The notes beneath the pieces are model-generated. The model ran no database searches, was not told the origin of the DNA, and worked only from the letters and a program-made list of their open reading frames with translations. Positions 11,877-24,640 of a stretch of 64,000 nt of DNA are shown piece by piece. Origin of the DNA: Amphiura filiformis. Lineage: Eukaryota > Echinodermata > Ophiuroidea > Amphilepidida > Amphiuridae. The stretch lies in assembly GCF_039555335.1 (NCBI RefSeq), contig NC_092629.1:5262932-5326931 (forward strand), written 5' to 3'. The translations under genes were made by a program, and so were the position numbers. Every line of letters begins with the position of its first letter. The stretch's first letter is position 1.

Positions 11877-12300
11877 TTATTCTGTTAATTTCAGCACGCT
11901 ACCTTTATTTGTTTTGGCGTGCCATGCAATAATGTAAAATCGATGAAAAACGACTCGCATACCTTTGAAAAATGGCACGATACGATTAAATGAAGAACGT
12001 GGGATGTTTGGCACAGCATTTCGACGACAACTACTGTTGGGGTCACGCCTTAAAGCTTGCCGGACAGCTGCAATGTTCGCTCTAGTTCTTACAGTCTTAC
12101 GAGCACCTGAAGCTTCACTCTGCCGATTCCTGACAATTCCGTGCTCGTCAAACTTCTTTACGTTATTCACTATCGTCTAATGAATCTTCTTTGCGTCTCA
12201 ACATAGCTGCCGGTTTGCCAGTAAGTTTTTGAAAGAAATCCACGCTACTGTACAGTAAATTGTAGACTGGCCCCCAGTCTCGGTTCGGTTCCATCTCTGG
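11877..12300 (-). pseudogene. Mariner-like transposase N-terminal (HTH) relic
   Basis: The minus strand encodes KKFDEHGIVRN, then VRTRANIAAVRQALRRDPN and NIPRSSFNRIV, the paired helix-turn-helix layout of mariner transposases. Weaker coding similarity with interrupted frame (near FKNLLANRQLC) precedes it up to about 12300. The reading runs out toward the left TIR and the catalytic DDE/D domain is absent, so the copy is defective. It uses the same TIR family as the element ends at 11766 and 23570. Confidence 0.75.
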
Positions 12301-13190
12301 ATAATGTAACAATAAATAATTACGTAATGCCTTATGAAAAAAATGCCAACTCCCCCCTTATTTTCTTCAATGCCAAAACCCATTCCTCTTCATCCACAAA
12401 TCGACGCCACTAATTACACCCACCACAGTCAACCATGCAGCAATATAGAAATATACTCGTATTATAAGTGAACGCGAAAGTCCATTGAGCGCTGATTCCG
12501 AGACTGGTCCAATCTGTTAGAGATCTCACTTCCAAATATTCGTTCAACGAAGCACGGTGATTCCGATGTCAATTACGAAAGCCCCGCCCCAGTTTCAATT
12601 CAAATATGGTAGCACAAAGCTATGCCGCGGGATGTGACGCAAGATCGGATGGGACACTTGTCAACAACTGAGAGGTATTGAGCTCAAGTGGCACGCGTCT
12701 GATAGACCCATGGTACGCGCAATAATAAAAGGCAACCACTCGACTCGGACTTAGGCCTATTGTCCATATTGCGTACATTATCGAGTGCGGTTTGCAAATG
12801 TTTGCACATTATTTAGCTAGGGAAGCCTTTTCAAATATCCCGCGCTGCCAAGCTGCGTTGATTGGTCGGATACAATATCGTTGTTTAGTCGCTTACACAA
12901 ACGTTAATGTAGTGAAAACATGGACGTGGTATATAGAAAGATTGCGTGACTCCAAATCCGTAAAAGTGAACTTCCAGCAGTTTGTGGGAGCTGGAAGTCA
13001 AATTGCCTACAGACTGGGAGGGTCCGTGTATTGGGTTGATTTTTAATGCTATGTAATCTACATTACCAGTCGTTCTCCACGGACCCGAGGGAGGGTCTAA
13101 GTAAATTGAGGAGCCGTCTTTTCTGTACCACAACCAGTTTGATCTCTGCAAGCATTTCAAATGACATGGACCTCACACCACATTAACTAT
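12301..13190. other. No gene recognised
   Basis: Sequence between the transposase relic and the left foldback arm. I see no conserved product, RNA gene or clear repeat; the reading frames present look fortuitous. Confidence 0.45.
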
Positions 13191-16100
13191 CATAGGGCCT
13201 GCACTTTGGCTCGACATTTGAAAGGGGCGTGAATTCATTTTTGGATACGCCCCTATTATAATTAGGTAATACTCGACTCACACACATTCCCTATATTAAT
13301 ATGTATATACATGTACCACATGTAGTCAATCTGTCTGCTTTATCTGTATTGTGCCGTTCTTAAGCAAATACGGTAGTTAAACACGATTTCATCAAACATT
13401 ATAACAATAGCTCTTTTACAGTGTGCAATCATCCCGGGCAATAATCATGATAATAAAGGATGTGCGTGAAATTATTGATTGGCTCCATACAGAGGAATTG
13501 AACCGGTGTCCTTCACCGTAATCATGGCACAATGCAGTGCATTCAATCAAACGTTGTCGTCAACCTATTTGATCGTATTTGTGCATTTGTTATGTGTGTG
13601 AGACGAGCTGTCGCGGTAGATTGCAATAGCTTGTAATCATGCTTTTGTTCAATGAATTTGAGTACTCCGCCATATTTACGGTATGATACGTCATAATCTA
13701 GGTGATTATTTGCATGTCTTGAATACGCTGGCGAGGTTGTGTAATAATCGGATTAATGCTATAACAGTAGGTGAATACAAGTTTTGAATATATCGCGTTG
13801 CAAAGCCCCATTCAGTGATCCCAGCGAAAGTGAAAAAAAATCAAATTGTTACTTTTATAAAAAAATTAAAGAAAAAAATTGGCACAAAACCCAAGAAAAC
13901 GGCAGTATTGACGAAGTTTAAGCCCCATTCAAATACATGTAGCTAATTTATATACAGTATACTGTCAGTATATAAATTACAGATTCACGTAAATGCATTA
14001 TTTTTGTCTTAAATAGGCCTACACGGCTTAGGGCTGAACCACTAGCAGAAGACACCAAGTTGATGTTTTATGACCTTTGACATTCTTTTGTGGCGAGTGA
14101 CATGGTCAGTTCAATTCACGCCGAGTGTCCTTGACAGGTTTAACTCTGCTTCGGTGGTCATCAGAGGATGTTTAAAGACATTCCCATGACCCAATGGGGT
14201 TTCTGCAATTCTGACCTTGGTATGTCTGGTTTTTGTACACATGTGGCAAGTTGACCATACTTTGCATTGGGATTGTGTGCAAATATCTGATGTTTTCATC
14301 CTATTATTTAACATTGAAAACATCGAGACTTAGGAATAAAATTAATGCAGTGGGACAATATGAATGTTTCCTGTAAGAAAATCAAATATCAGTCCTAAGT
14401 CTCAACTATTAGCTCGTTGGCTGCAGTTTTAAAATGACCATTTTGTGTGTGTGTCAATGGGGACTTTGCCTCTAAAATTAGGTTATATTGGTCAAATTTC
14501 CCAATCATAGTGCATTGTAGGAATGCCTTTAAGCCTCCTCTGGGTGGTCATGAAAGAATTCAAAAGATAACCTCTGCCCCAACAATCCCAAGCAATTGTC
14601 TGAAACTGCTCTTCGGATGATGTATCATAAGAACTCAAATGATGATAGTCATATAATGACCAAAAGATTATTACCGACTATATCATTGAAGACTGAGTTC
14701 TGCAGTCTTGTACAAAATCTGAATTTTGATGATTTTTACGATCGTCCGGATGAAAAAAAAAAAAACTGAATGGGCCGTTAGTTCCCTCCTCTCCTTACAC
14801 TGGCAATATGGATCAAAGAAAAATAAAGAAAAAATTAAGAAAACAAGAAAAAAAAAAACAAAGAAAAGAAACAATAAAAGAAAAACAAATATGAAAAGTT
14901 CGAACAATATTTGGTTTATAAAATTAATGTGACCGTGATGAGGCTCGAACTCACCACCTTCCGATTTAAAGTTCGAAGCGCTAGCGTACCAAATTCTGAT
15001 GCCTTACCAAGTGAGCTGTGCTCCTGAGATACGAAATAAAAATAAAATAATACACTGTATACCTGCTTGTGTCGGTAATTGATTTGCTCAAATTCCATAA
15101 TGGTACAGTGCAACAGAGCAAAAATGCCCAAAATTTAAAAGCTATATAATTTATGACCACTATACACTACACATAAAAATACTAATACAAGGGAATTTCA
15201 ACGTAAGAATCCAAACAATTAAGAGGCATTATCTGTTATTTTGGAGAATTTTTGTTAAATGTTTGCCACGGTCAAAAAATGGATTTCCTTTAAACTTTCA
15301 TATTTGATGGACCTTGACCTGAAACAAACACACATGAAATAAATTTGGGAAAAATATCCCCGTTGCCATGGTAACAGCCAAATTTTCATTTTAGGCCTAT
15401 TTTCACAATTTTTGCATTTTTCAGCAGTCAATTTGTCAAGTTTTGAAGCCAGTGTTACTAATATACACAATATATATATACTGTTTTCTTTGTAAGGTAT
15501 GAATAGGTCGAACCTTAGATGCCGCATTGAAAGTATAAAAATAATCACCAGATGTCAGGGTGGGTTATACCATTTATTTGAAATAGGGGTGTTTTTCAAT
15601 TTTTCAAAGTATGAAAATATACCAACTTTGTATAGCTCATAAACCATATGGTAGTGCTCCGATTTCAACATCGACCACAGCATGTTGAGATGATACATTG
15701 GTCTTATGAAAAAGTTACATTTGAGCTTGGGGAAAACACATCTGTATATACAGTGTTGCCAGACATTTTCCTATTTTTCGAAATTCAACACAAATCTCAC
15801 CTTAAGTTAAATGAGGTGAAAATGAAACATCATCCTTTCAAGGAACATTTATTAGAAAGAGAGTTTTATTCATATCAAATTTGATCAGTTATAATGGTCA
15901 GTGTTGTTCTAAACCACATGGGTGTTGCCATAATTGGGGTTTTATTGTGATTTGTGGATATTTTCAACTTTTTAAAAGTTATAAAAATACCAAAATGCAT
16001 TTCTATAATAAAGAAAGAAACATCGACCTCGTCATGTTGAGATGATACATTGGCCTTATGAAAAAGTTATTTTGATCGGGGGTAAAACATCAGTTTATAC

Positions 16101-16525
16101 AGTGTTGCCAGATATTTTCCTATTTTTCAAAATTCAACACAAGTCTCGCCGTAAGTTAAAAGATATGAAAATGAAACTTCACCTTCATATGGAACATATC
16201 TTTTAGAAAGAAAGTTAATTTCATATTCAATTTGATCATCTGGGATGGTCAGTGTTATTCTAAGCCATATGGGTGTTGCCATAGGTGGCGTTTAATATGA
16301 CAATATTTAGATATTTCCAGCTTTTTACAAGTCGTAAAAATAGTACACACCTTTAAAATTATTGTGGAATGAACGTTTGGAATGAACGCAATATTAAGGT
16401 TAAAAATTAACCTAAGAATACTTAGTATGTGAATTTAAATTTTAAATTTGAGTTCGGAAAATATTTCCTTCTATACAGTATTGCCAGATATTATCACATA
16501 ATTCAAAATTCAACATATGTTGAGC
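13191..16525. repeat. Left arm of giant foldback
   Basis: Reads as the diverged reverse complement of 19280-23163. Anchors include CATAGGGCCTGCACTTTGGC (13191, outer edge), a B-box-like segment near 13500, the block at 13920-14160 with GGCGAGTGACATGGTC, and TCAGGGTGGGTTATACC near 15556. The inner edge lies near CAGTATTGCCAG at 16474. The arm is interrupted by a tRNA-like insertion (14931-15029). It ends in tandem ~350-bp units. Confidence 0.85.
14931..15029 (-). repeat. tRNA-like sequence (SINE head or tRNA pseudogene)
   Basis: On the minus strand, AGCTCACTTGGTAAGGC resembles a tRNA D-arm/A box and GAGTTCGAGCCTC a T-arm/B box, about 60 bp apart. About 22 extra bases (around GGTACGCTAGCGCTTCG) sit where the anticodon arm should be, so it does not fold as a normal tRNA without an intron. 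The right foldback arm lacks it, so it was inserted after the arms formed or was lost from the other arm. Confidence 0.55.
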
Positions 16526-17265
16526 TTTTTCAGCTTTTTTAAGCTTTTTCAGCTATTTTTCAGTCTTAAAAATGCCAAAATACAATGGCATACATTCCTA
16601 AAATAAAGATGTGAAAATGAAACATCGACCTCATCATGCTGAGATGATACATCGGTCTTATGAAAAATTTACATTTGAGCTTGGGGAAAAACATCTGTTT
16701 ATACAGTGTTGCCAGATATTTTCCTTTTTTTCAAAATTCAGCACTAGTTTCACCTTAGGTTGAAAATGAAAGTTTATTAGAAAGAAATTTACTTTCATAT
16801 TAAATTTGATCAGTTGTATAAATGGTCAGTGTTGTTCCAAACCACATGGGTGTTGCCATAATTAGGGTTGAATAGCGAGATGTGGTTATTTTGAACTTTT
16901 TACAAGTTTTAAAAATACCAAAATACCATGGTATGCATTCCTTAAAAAATATGTGGAAGTGAAACATCAACTTCACCATGTTGAAATGATACATATTTGG
17001 TCTTATGAAACATTTACACTTAAGCTTGGGGAAAACATATGTTTATACAGTGTTGCCAGATATTTTCCTATTTTTTCGAAATTTAACACAAGTCTCACCT
17101 AAAGTTAAATGATGCGAAAATGAAACTTCACCTTCACAAGGAAAGTTTATTAAAATGAAATTTACTTTCATATTAAATTTGATCAGTTGTATAAATGGTC
17201 AGTGTTGTTCCAATCCACATGGGTGTTGCCATAATTAGGGTTTAATAGTGAGATGTCGATATTTT
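15640..17265. repeat. Tandem ~350-bp units in left foldback arm and loop
   Basis: About five diverged units in direct orientation, each with CAGTGTTGCCAGATATTTTC or a close form (near 15748, 16096, 16474, 16700, 17045). Each is followed by a block with CACATGGGTGTTGCCATAAT. The same units occur inverted at 19310-20460. Tandem subrepeats inside inverted arms are the hallmark of FB-type foldback elements. Confidence 0.8.
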
Positions 17266-17273
17266 TATAAGTC

Positions 17274-17869
17274 ATAAGGGTTCAAATAGCGACGTTTTCA
17301 CATATTTTTGTGGACCTGAGAGCACATCAGACATATATTGAAATTTGCGATATAATACAAATTTTATGGCAAATGATTAAAAATTGATATTTTTGAAATT
17401 TAACAGGTCTCAAAAGTAAATTGTATAAATCTAGTGATATGTACTTAAAGTGTATGTAGCTGGAATGAAAAGCCGTCCATATGAAAATTTGACCTTTCAT
17501 ATTGAAGATATAGATTTTTCACCAAAACACCTAAGGTCTTTTGGGGAAAAATCTATATCTTCACTATGAAACTGTCAAATTTTTCAATTAACATTAATTA
17601 ATTGATTATTGGTCGGCTTTTCATCCCAGCTACATACACTTTAAGTACACATCATTAGATTTATTAAATTAACTGTAATATGTCAAAAAATAAAAAAATT
17701 CAATATGCATAATTTACCCTAAAATTTTTATTGTATCGCGAATTAAAAAAAATCAAAATTATTTTATATCAGAAGGACATTCCTCGTATTCAAAATGCAA
17801 TTTGGTATGTCTGATGTGCTCTCAGGTCCGACAAAAATACTGTGCAAAGGTGGGTGACCAACCCCTTAA
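17274..17869. mobile_element. ~600-bp palindromic MITE, TTAA-type
   Basis: The inverted ends share GGACCTGAGAGCACATCAGA plus further flanking similarity. Internally TACTTAAAGTGTATGTAGCT pairs with its complement near 17620, so nearly the whole element folds back. The right border is TTAA (17866) and the left ATAA (17274), consistent with a piggyBac-like TTAA target. It lies in the foldback loop. A relic of one end is at 21750-21945. Confidence 0.75.
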
Positions 17870-19279
17870 AATACAACACAGAAAACATCAAACATGTATA
17901 CTTTAAAATATACATAAAAGCCATAATGTTTTTACCAATATACACATACTAGCTAGGCTAAAATAAATTAAAATAACATAAGATTGTTACATTGCAAAAA
18001 GATGCATATAAGAGTAAGATAATGTTTAAATTACGCCTACCCCATATTATTAAAGCACACATCCCAACTATACTTGCAAAAAAGATATGGGGAAGAAATG
18101 GGCAAAAAACTATATAGATCCAGCAAATGTCTCGAAAGATATGAGAATACAGCTCAACTGATCATACTTTTCCTACATTCGACCTTGGATGATTTTTGAG
18201 TTGACACAGTCATGAAAATAACTATAGATACTTGACAAGACCATTAGTAGCCCAGTTCTGAACCTTTTCATTGATCATTCATAACAATAGGTATCTGATG
18301 GATCAGTGAAGATAAGAAGGATTATAATATATCCGTAACCTTGATATTATAGTACATCTCGAGGAAAAAGTGCAATGGACATGTTTTCATTTTATGTTTC
18401 AAATATCCAGCATGAAAATTGAGTATTTAACCCAAAATGGAAAATGGAACAATTTATTGGAAATCTGTTTTAACAGATATTTTTGACATCTTTTTCTGCA
18501 CTGTATTATACCTAAATTAAGAAATTTGATAAATATTCAAAGGAAATATAGGTCATCCAAAAAATGTTGATTTTTACACATTTTGGGGCAAAAAAGGAAA
18601 AATAAGCAAAAATATCAAAATCTGTTTTAACAACTTCATTCATCAAGTCATAACAAACGGCCTACATGCTTAATTTCTAATAAAATATTGAAATATTGCT
18701 AATTCTCTGTCATTCAAGCATCCCCTGCTCATTGATGACATGAATTTGTATGAGCTTGTAAAAAGGAAGCAACTAAAATTAAGCTTTCAAGACTGAAGGA
18801 GATTTATATGAACACTTTTGCAGATACTTGCAGGGTTAAAGCAAAATAAAAAATCACCAAATGTTGATAAAAGTTGTCTGAGGAAATATCCGTTTCAAGT
18901 AGAAAAAGAGGTCTACTGGGCACAGTATACCTATGACATGACGCCGGAGGGGGTTCTCCCTGGTTAAAGGTATACGGGGATGTGCCACGGTTTTGGGGGT
19001 ACCTTAGCAATTTTGGTATGTCGATTGGTGGGTTTGCAGTGGAGACAATACACCAAATTGGGTGCATTAAGGCAAAAGTGCCCATAAAAGCGCCAAATTA
19101 GGACAAATTTGTGTGCTTTTTGGGTGTTTTTTGTGAAAAATTGGAATACTATAGTTGTAACTTTAATAAGGTGTCATTTTAAAATTGAAAATGTATCCAC
19201 ATTTCACTATTAACTCCATTTATAGTGGCATCATCTATGTGGTTTATTCATGGCAGCGATTTAAACAATATAAATCCTA
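17870..19279. other. Foldback loop, no gene recognised
   Basis: AT-rich single-copy-looking sequence between the two arms. No coding region or known element end was recognised. Confidence 0.5.
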
Positions 19280-22200
19280 AAGTGAGACATACATTGAATT
19301 TTGAATATATGTGATAATAACTGGCAATACTGTATAGAAGGAAATATTTTCCGAACTCAAATTTAAATTCACATACTAAGTGTTCTTAGGGTAATTTTTA
19401 ACCTTAATATTGCGTTCATTCCACAATAATTTTAAGGATGTGTACTATTTTTAAGACTTGTAAAAAGCTGGAAATATCTAAATTGTCATATTAAATGCCA
19501 GCTATGGCAACACCCATATGGCTTAGAAATAACACTGACCATCCCAGATGATCAAATTGAATATGAAATTAACTTTCTTTCTAAAAAGATATGTTCCGTA
19601 TGAAGGTGAAGTTTCATTTTCATATCTTTTAACTTAGGGCGAGACTTGTGTTGAATTTTGAAAAAATAGGAAAATATCTGGCAACACTGTATAAACTGAT
19701 GTTTTACCCCCCACCCCCAAATCAAAATAACTTTTTCATAAGGCCAATGTATTATCTCAACATGACGAGGTCGATGTTTCTTTCTTTATTATAGAAATGC
19801 AAGTTGGTATTTTTATGACTTGTAAAAAGTTGAAAATATCCACACCTCACAATTAAACCCCAATTATGGCAACACCCATGTGGTTTATCTGGCAACACTG
19901 TATAAACTGATGTCTTACCCCGCCCCCAGATCAAAATAACTTTTCATAAGGCCAATATATCATCTCAACATGACGAGGTCGATGTTTCTTTCTTTATTAT
20001 AGAAATGCATTTTGGTATTTTTATGGCTTGTAAAAAGTTGAAAATATCCACAAATCACAATTAAACCCCAATTATGGCAACACCCATGTGGTTTAGAACA
20101 ACATTGACCATTATAACTGATCAAATTTGATATGAATAAAAACTCTCTTTCTAATAAATGTTCCTTGAAAGGATGATGTTTCATTTTCACATCATTTAAC
20201 TTAAGGTGAGATTTGTGTTGAATTTCGAAAAATAGGAAAATGTCTGGCAACACTGTATATACAGATGTGTTTTCCGAAAGCTCAAATGTATACTTTTTCA
20301 TAAGACCAATGTATCTTCTCAACATGCTGTGGTCGATGTTGAAATCGGAACACTACCATATGGTTTATGAGCTATACAAAGTTGGTATATTTTCATACTT
20401 TGAAAAAATTGAAAAACACCCTATTTCAAATAAATGGTATAACCCACCCTGACATCTGGTGATTAATTTTATACTTTCATTGCGGCATCTAAGGTTTGAC
20501 CTATTCATACCTTATAAAGAAAAAATCATATTTATAATGTGTATATTAGTAACACTGGCTTCAAAACTTGACAATTTGACTGCTGAAAATGCAAAATTGT
20601 GAAAATAGGCCTAAAATTGAAATTTGCCTGTTACCATGGCAACGGGGATATTTTTCCGAAATTTATCCCATGTGTGTTAGTTTGAGGTCAAGGTCCATCA
20701 AATATGAAAGTATAAAGAAAATCTATTTTTGACCGTGGCAATTATATTCTCAAAAATAACAGATAGTTCCTCTTAAGTACCAACATGCACAGCTTTGTCC
20801 TTATATCACATTTGGGTTTTTAACAAAATGTTATCAAACCTCTACTGTGATTGGCAGCTGCACAAGGCATCTCTTTGATAGCTGATCATGGCCATCCATT
20901 CAGCAAGTGGCTACTAACTGACCTTGACAGGCTTGAATGAGCACTGTCATCTGCTACAAAACCATCACACTCTAGGACCTGGTCACTCCATAATGCTACA
21001 GCTACAGGGAGCACAGTACTTTGACAATGGAGTGAAAGACTATTATTATTGATTAGGCGCGGATTTAAAAAGTACAGCTCCTATGCGTGTATAGCAAAAA
21101 ATTGGAATAGAATGTTTGGAATCATGTAACTAAAGTACTAAATGCATTCTGCAAAATGCGCTCTGACCAATTTATAAAGCATTTCATTAGCTTTAATTTG
21201 ACATATTGTTTGACATATTTGGAATTATGGTAAATCATTAAATAAAATATTTATTAATTAATCAATTATGTCAATTAATTAAAAATTTAATGCAAATATG
21301 CATATTTTCTCTGACAGAATTGTAGGATTTGACAAGAGCCATCTTTCTTGTAAGTTTGATTCTTATAACATACCGGTATCGTATTGTGTCCCGTTATAGT
21401 TGCAGAAAAAAAATACGCGTGCAGGACACACATACGCACACACACCCCCAGAGGATCGTACCGTTTTACAATCGTATAACATTCATTGGCGCTAGTAGTA
21501 GTAAATTTCAATTTTCTTTGTTTTACCTCACTTGTTCTGCTCAAAATTAAAATGGGACATATCTAGCTGACAGTAAAAGCTTACATTTTATGGAAATTAT
21601 GTTTAACTATTTGCTTAAACAGCACAAAACAGATAAAGCAGACAAATTTACTATACATAGGCCTATACATGTATGGTATCATGCCAGGGACTGTTTAAGA
21701 ATATAACATTAGATTTATGATATTTACTTCGAGGACTGTTATTTATCAAAAATGTGAAAAATATCAAATTTTAATAATTTGTCATAAAATTTGTATTATA
21801 TCGTGAATTTCAAACAATGAAATTTATTTGATATCAGAAAGACATTCTCCGTATTCAGAATGCAATTCGATATGTCTGATGTGCTCTCATGTCCCACAAA
21901 AAATACTATCGAAACGCTCAAAACGCTCATTCCAGATCCCTTAATTTGGTTAATTTTCTTTTCTTGTTTTCTTTCTTTATTTTTCTTTGATTTATATTGC
22001 CAGGGTAAGGAGAGGGAACTAAAGGCCCATTCAGTGATTTTGTGATTTTTTTTCATCCCGACGATCGTAAAAATCATCAAAATTTTGGACATTATTATGA
22101 CTATCATTTGAGGACTGAGTTCTTATGATCCGACGAGCAGTTTCAGACAATTGCTTGGGATTATTGGGGCAGAGGTTATCTTTTGAATTCTTTCATGACC

Positions 22201-23163
22201 ACTGAAGCATAGTCAAACCTGTCAAGGACACTCGGCGTGAATTGAAAGACCATGTCACTCGCCACAAAAGAATGTCAAAGGTCATAAAACACCACTTTTG
22301 TGTCTTCTGCTATCTAAAGGCCTATGGCTGATTTTGTACCTTTCGTCATTGTCATAGATGTGCTAACATAGCTTGCTAGTGCAGTGGTTCAGCCGAAAAC
22401 CGTGTGTCTAAGACAAAAAATAATGCATTTACGTGAGTCTGTAATTTATATACCGGTACTGACAGTATATAAATTAGCTACATTTATTTGAATGGGGCTT
22501 CAACTTCGTCAATACTGTCGTTTTCCTGTTTTGTTTTTTTGCCATTTATTTGTCAAAAAAAAATTTATAAACGTAACAATTTGATTTTTTTTTCACTTTC
22601 GCTGGGATCACTGAATGGGACTTTATAGCGCGGATTATTCAAAACTTGTTTTTACCTACTGCTATATAGTATTAATCCGATTATTACATAACTTTGCCAG
22701 AGTATTCAAGACATAGGTTATGTAGGGATAAACTGTACATGGGTATAGAAGCCCTGCATGCTTTTATCGATTGGCTCCAAACAAAGGATTTGAACCGGTG
22801 TCCTTCACCGTAATCACGGCGCAGTAGCCTACAGTCCATTCAATCAAATGTTGTCAGTGTGCGAGACGAACGATGTATAAATCTGGAGGTCACATCATCA
22901 CTTATCATGCTTATTGTAAAAAGTTTGTCCAATGCATATACTGTGTGTATTGTTCCCGGGTATTGTCAATACAGTCAAGCAAACAGGTATTATATTTTGA
23001 AAAGGCCGCTATAGTATATTCACAGGGGTGTCTTGAATGGCCAATCATATGGGACATAATCAAGTTGCAGTGACTGCTTCCTTTGTTACCACATGTCAGT
23101 CATCTTGTGATTATTGGACCATGTAAACCTGCAAAAAACGAGCCAAAGTGCAGGCCCTATGAT
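19280..23163. repeat. Right arm of giant foldback
   Basis: Diverged reverse complement of 13191-16525. It carries about four inverted ~350-bp units (TGGCAACACTGTATA near 19322, 19676, 19887 and 20242; the first as TGGCAATACTGTATA). The outer edge is CAGGCCCTATG near 23151. About 1.1 kb (20780-21945) has no counterpart in the left arm and includes the end of a TTAA-type MITE like that at 17274. Confidence 0.85.
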
Positions 23164-23572
23164 TTAAAACTACCGCCAAAGAGAGAATGGGATTAGGCCA
23201 CAAATCCTTAATTCCATATGATGATTGCTTCGTAACGTCATAAATAATAGATAGATATCGGCTATTTAGTGGAAATATGAACAGGGCACAACTAAAATAC
23301 CTGCATAACTTTTTCCAAATAACTTTGTGCTGAACGGTTAGTAATGTTACAGATTTTCAAAATAGGTTGCGTTGTCAAAACTTAGAATTCACCATTTTTA
23401 CGCAATCTTCTATAACTTCTACTAGAAACGTCCAATTTTTAAAATCTAAAAAATCTGAGAAAGCTAAATATATGTAGAACTAAAAATGCAAGACAATATG
23501 ACCATTCAACATGTCCTTCATACCTAAACAATTCCATCTTTCCCGGTACAGATCATTCTGGGACACCCTGTA
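23164..23572. other. Right flank of the foldback inside the 11.8-kb element
   Basis: AT-rich, no product recognised. It ends in the right TIR (23543-23570) of the TA-flanked element. Confidence 0.5.
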
Positions 23573-24592
23573 TGCTGACATTACGCGGGTTCATATTACC
23601 TCCATCCTTCCTTCGGACCTCTGAGCTGACTACATGATGTGATGTCGGAGCCCGTTTCTTATATTTGTTATGACTGTCGGATGGCACCTGACCCGTTAGC
23701 ATTTGACGGAGCTCACTACTTTCTTGTTTCAAATTCTCCCACTTCATTTGTTCTACCTCCGCGTCCTGATGGTCTCCCGACTTGGGATCTTTGTCCATAA
23801 TTAACACTTGCCTGTGCATATGGAACCGCTGGAGTTTCACAACTTTGCGTCAGCTGCTCTTCTTTCATAAATTTGTTGATATGCCTCGGCTCCCGGATAA
23901 ACACATCTGGGTCGGATGCCGTTGCTCTTCCGTACCCCGGTGGCTTTTCAAATTCATGAACAATTCTTGATTCCATCATAATGCTCACATCTTCCATCGG
24001 ACTACACGACGCATCATTTTGTGTCCTTTGCATGCCTTTTGTAACTCGATTTGTCCAACTGTCCTTGGTTGCGTTTGTCAGGAGAATCGTTTGCATCTCC
24101 TGAAATTGGCGTTGCTCCTGCTCTTCTCCTGGAGTTGATGCTCTTGCATACTCCACGTGATCAGCCTCATCTGAGCCACGAGCTGCCACATGCCTCTCCC
24201 CTCCGGAGACATTGACCGTCTCCCCGTACTGCTGCTGGGGATTTCTTTCAGCAGAAGACACTGTTTCTGAGCAGAACTCTGGCGGTGGCTCAATCCTTGG
24301 TTGGCTTAACTCACTTGCTTTTTGTTTCTCAGTTAATTTTGTCCGTAAGCGTTTAATTTCATCAATGAATATCTGCCTCTCGTCTTCACCATTCACTCTC
24401 AGTAAGTTGATCTCCTCTTGTAAATCCAAACTCCTTTTCGCTGCTTCCTTTGCTTCTAACTCCAACTGCTTATCACGCTCCCGGAGTCATTCGATTTCCT
24501 CTTCTTGCACCTGGCTGTGGAAATCCTCCACCCAATCTTGATCATCGTCGAAGTTGGACGCCATTCTCCCTGCTCGTCCTGCAATCCCTGAG
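23573..24592 (-). pseudogene. Gag N-terminal region of the LTR fossil
   Basis: The minus strand encodes a polar region with coiled-coil character (AAKRSLDLQEEINLLR, then IDEIKRLRTKLTEKQK). Downstream is a low-complexity linker with RSQVGRPSGRGGR. It sits between the primer-binding-site-like stretch and the 11.8-kb insertion, where gag is expected. Fossil. Confidence 0.6.
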
Positions 24593-24640
24593 ATATTGAT
24601 ACTAGTCCAGTGTCACAAATATCCCACCGCTGCCACCAAA

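Larger units (their letters stand above)
11766..23570. mobile_element. 11.8-kb TA-flanked element holding a giant foldback
   Basis: The ends carry CAGGGTGTCCCAGAATGAT in inverted orientation, matching for about 28 bp, with TA on both sides (11764-11765, 23571-23572). LTR-fossil gag sequence lies outside both ends, so the whole block sits at one insertion point. Inside are a minus-strand mariner transposase relic (11877-12300), two long inverted arms (13191-16525 and 19280-23163), and smaller elements inserted in arms and loop. The simplest reading is a mariner-like element that later received a foldback element; a single composite is also possible. Mariner elements are usually 1-2 kb, so the size is exceptional. 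Confidence 0.7.

Noticed and set aside
12792-13160. Reading frames of 84 and 91 residues on opposite strands
   Set aside because: They overlap each other in non-coding flank of the foldback and show no recognisable product.
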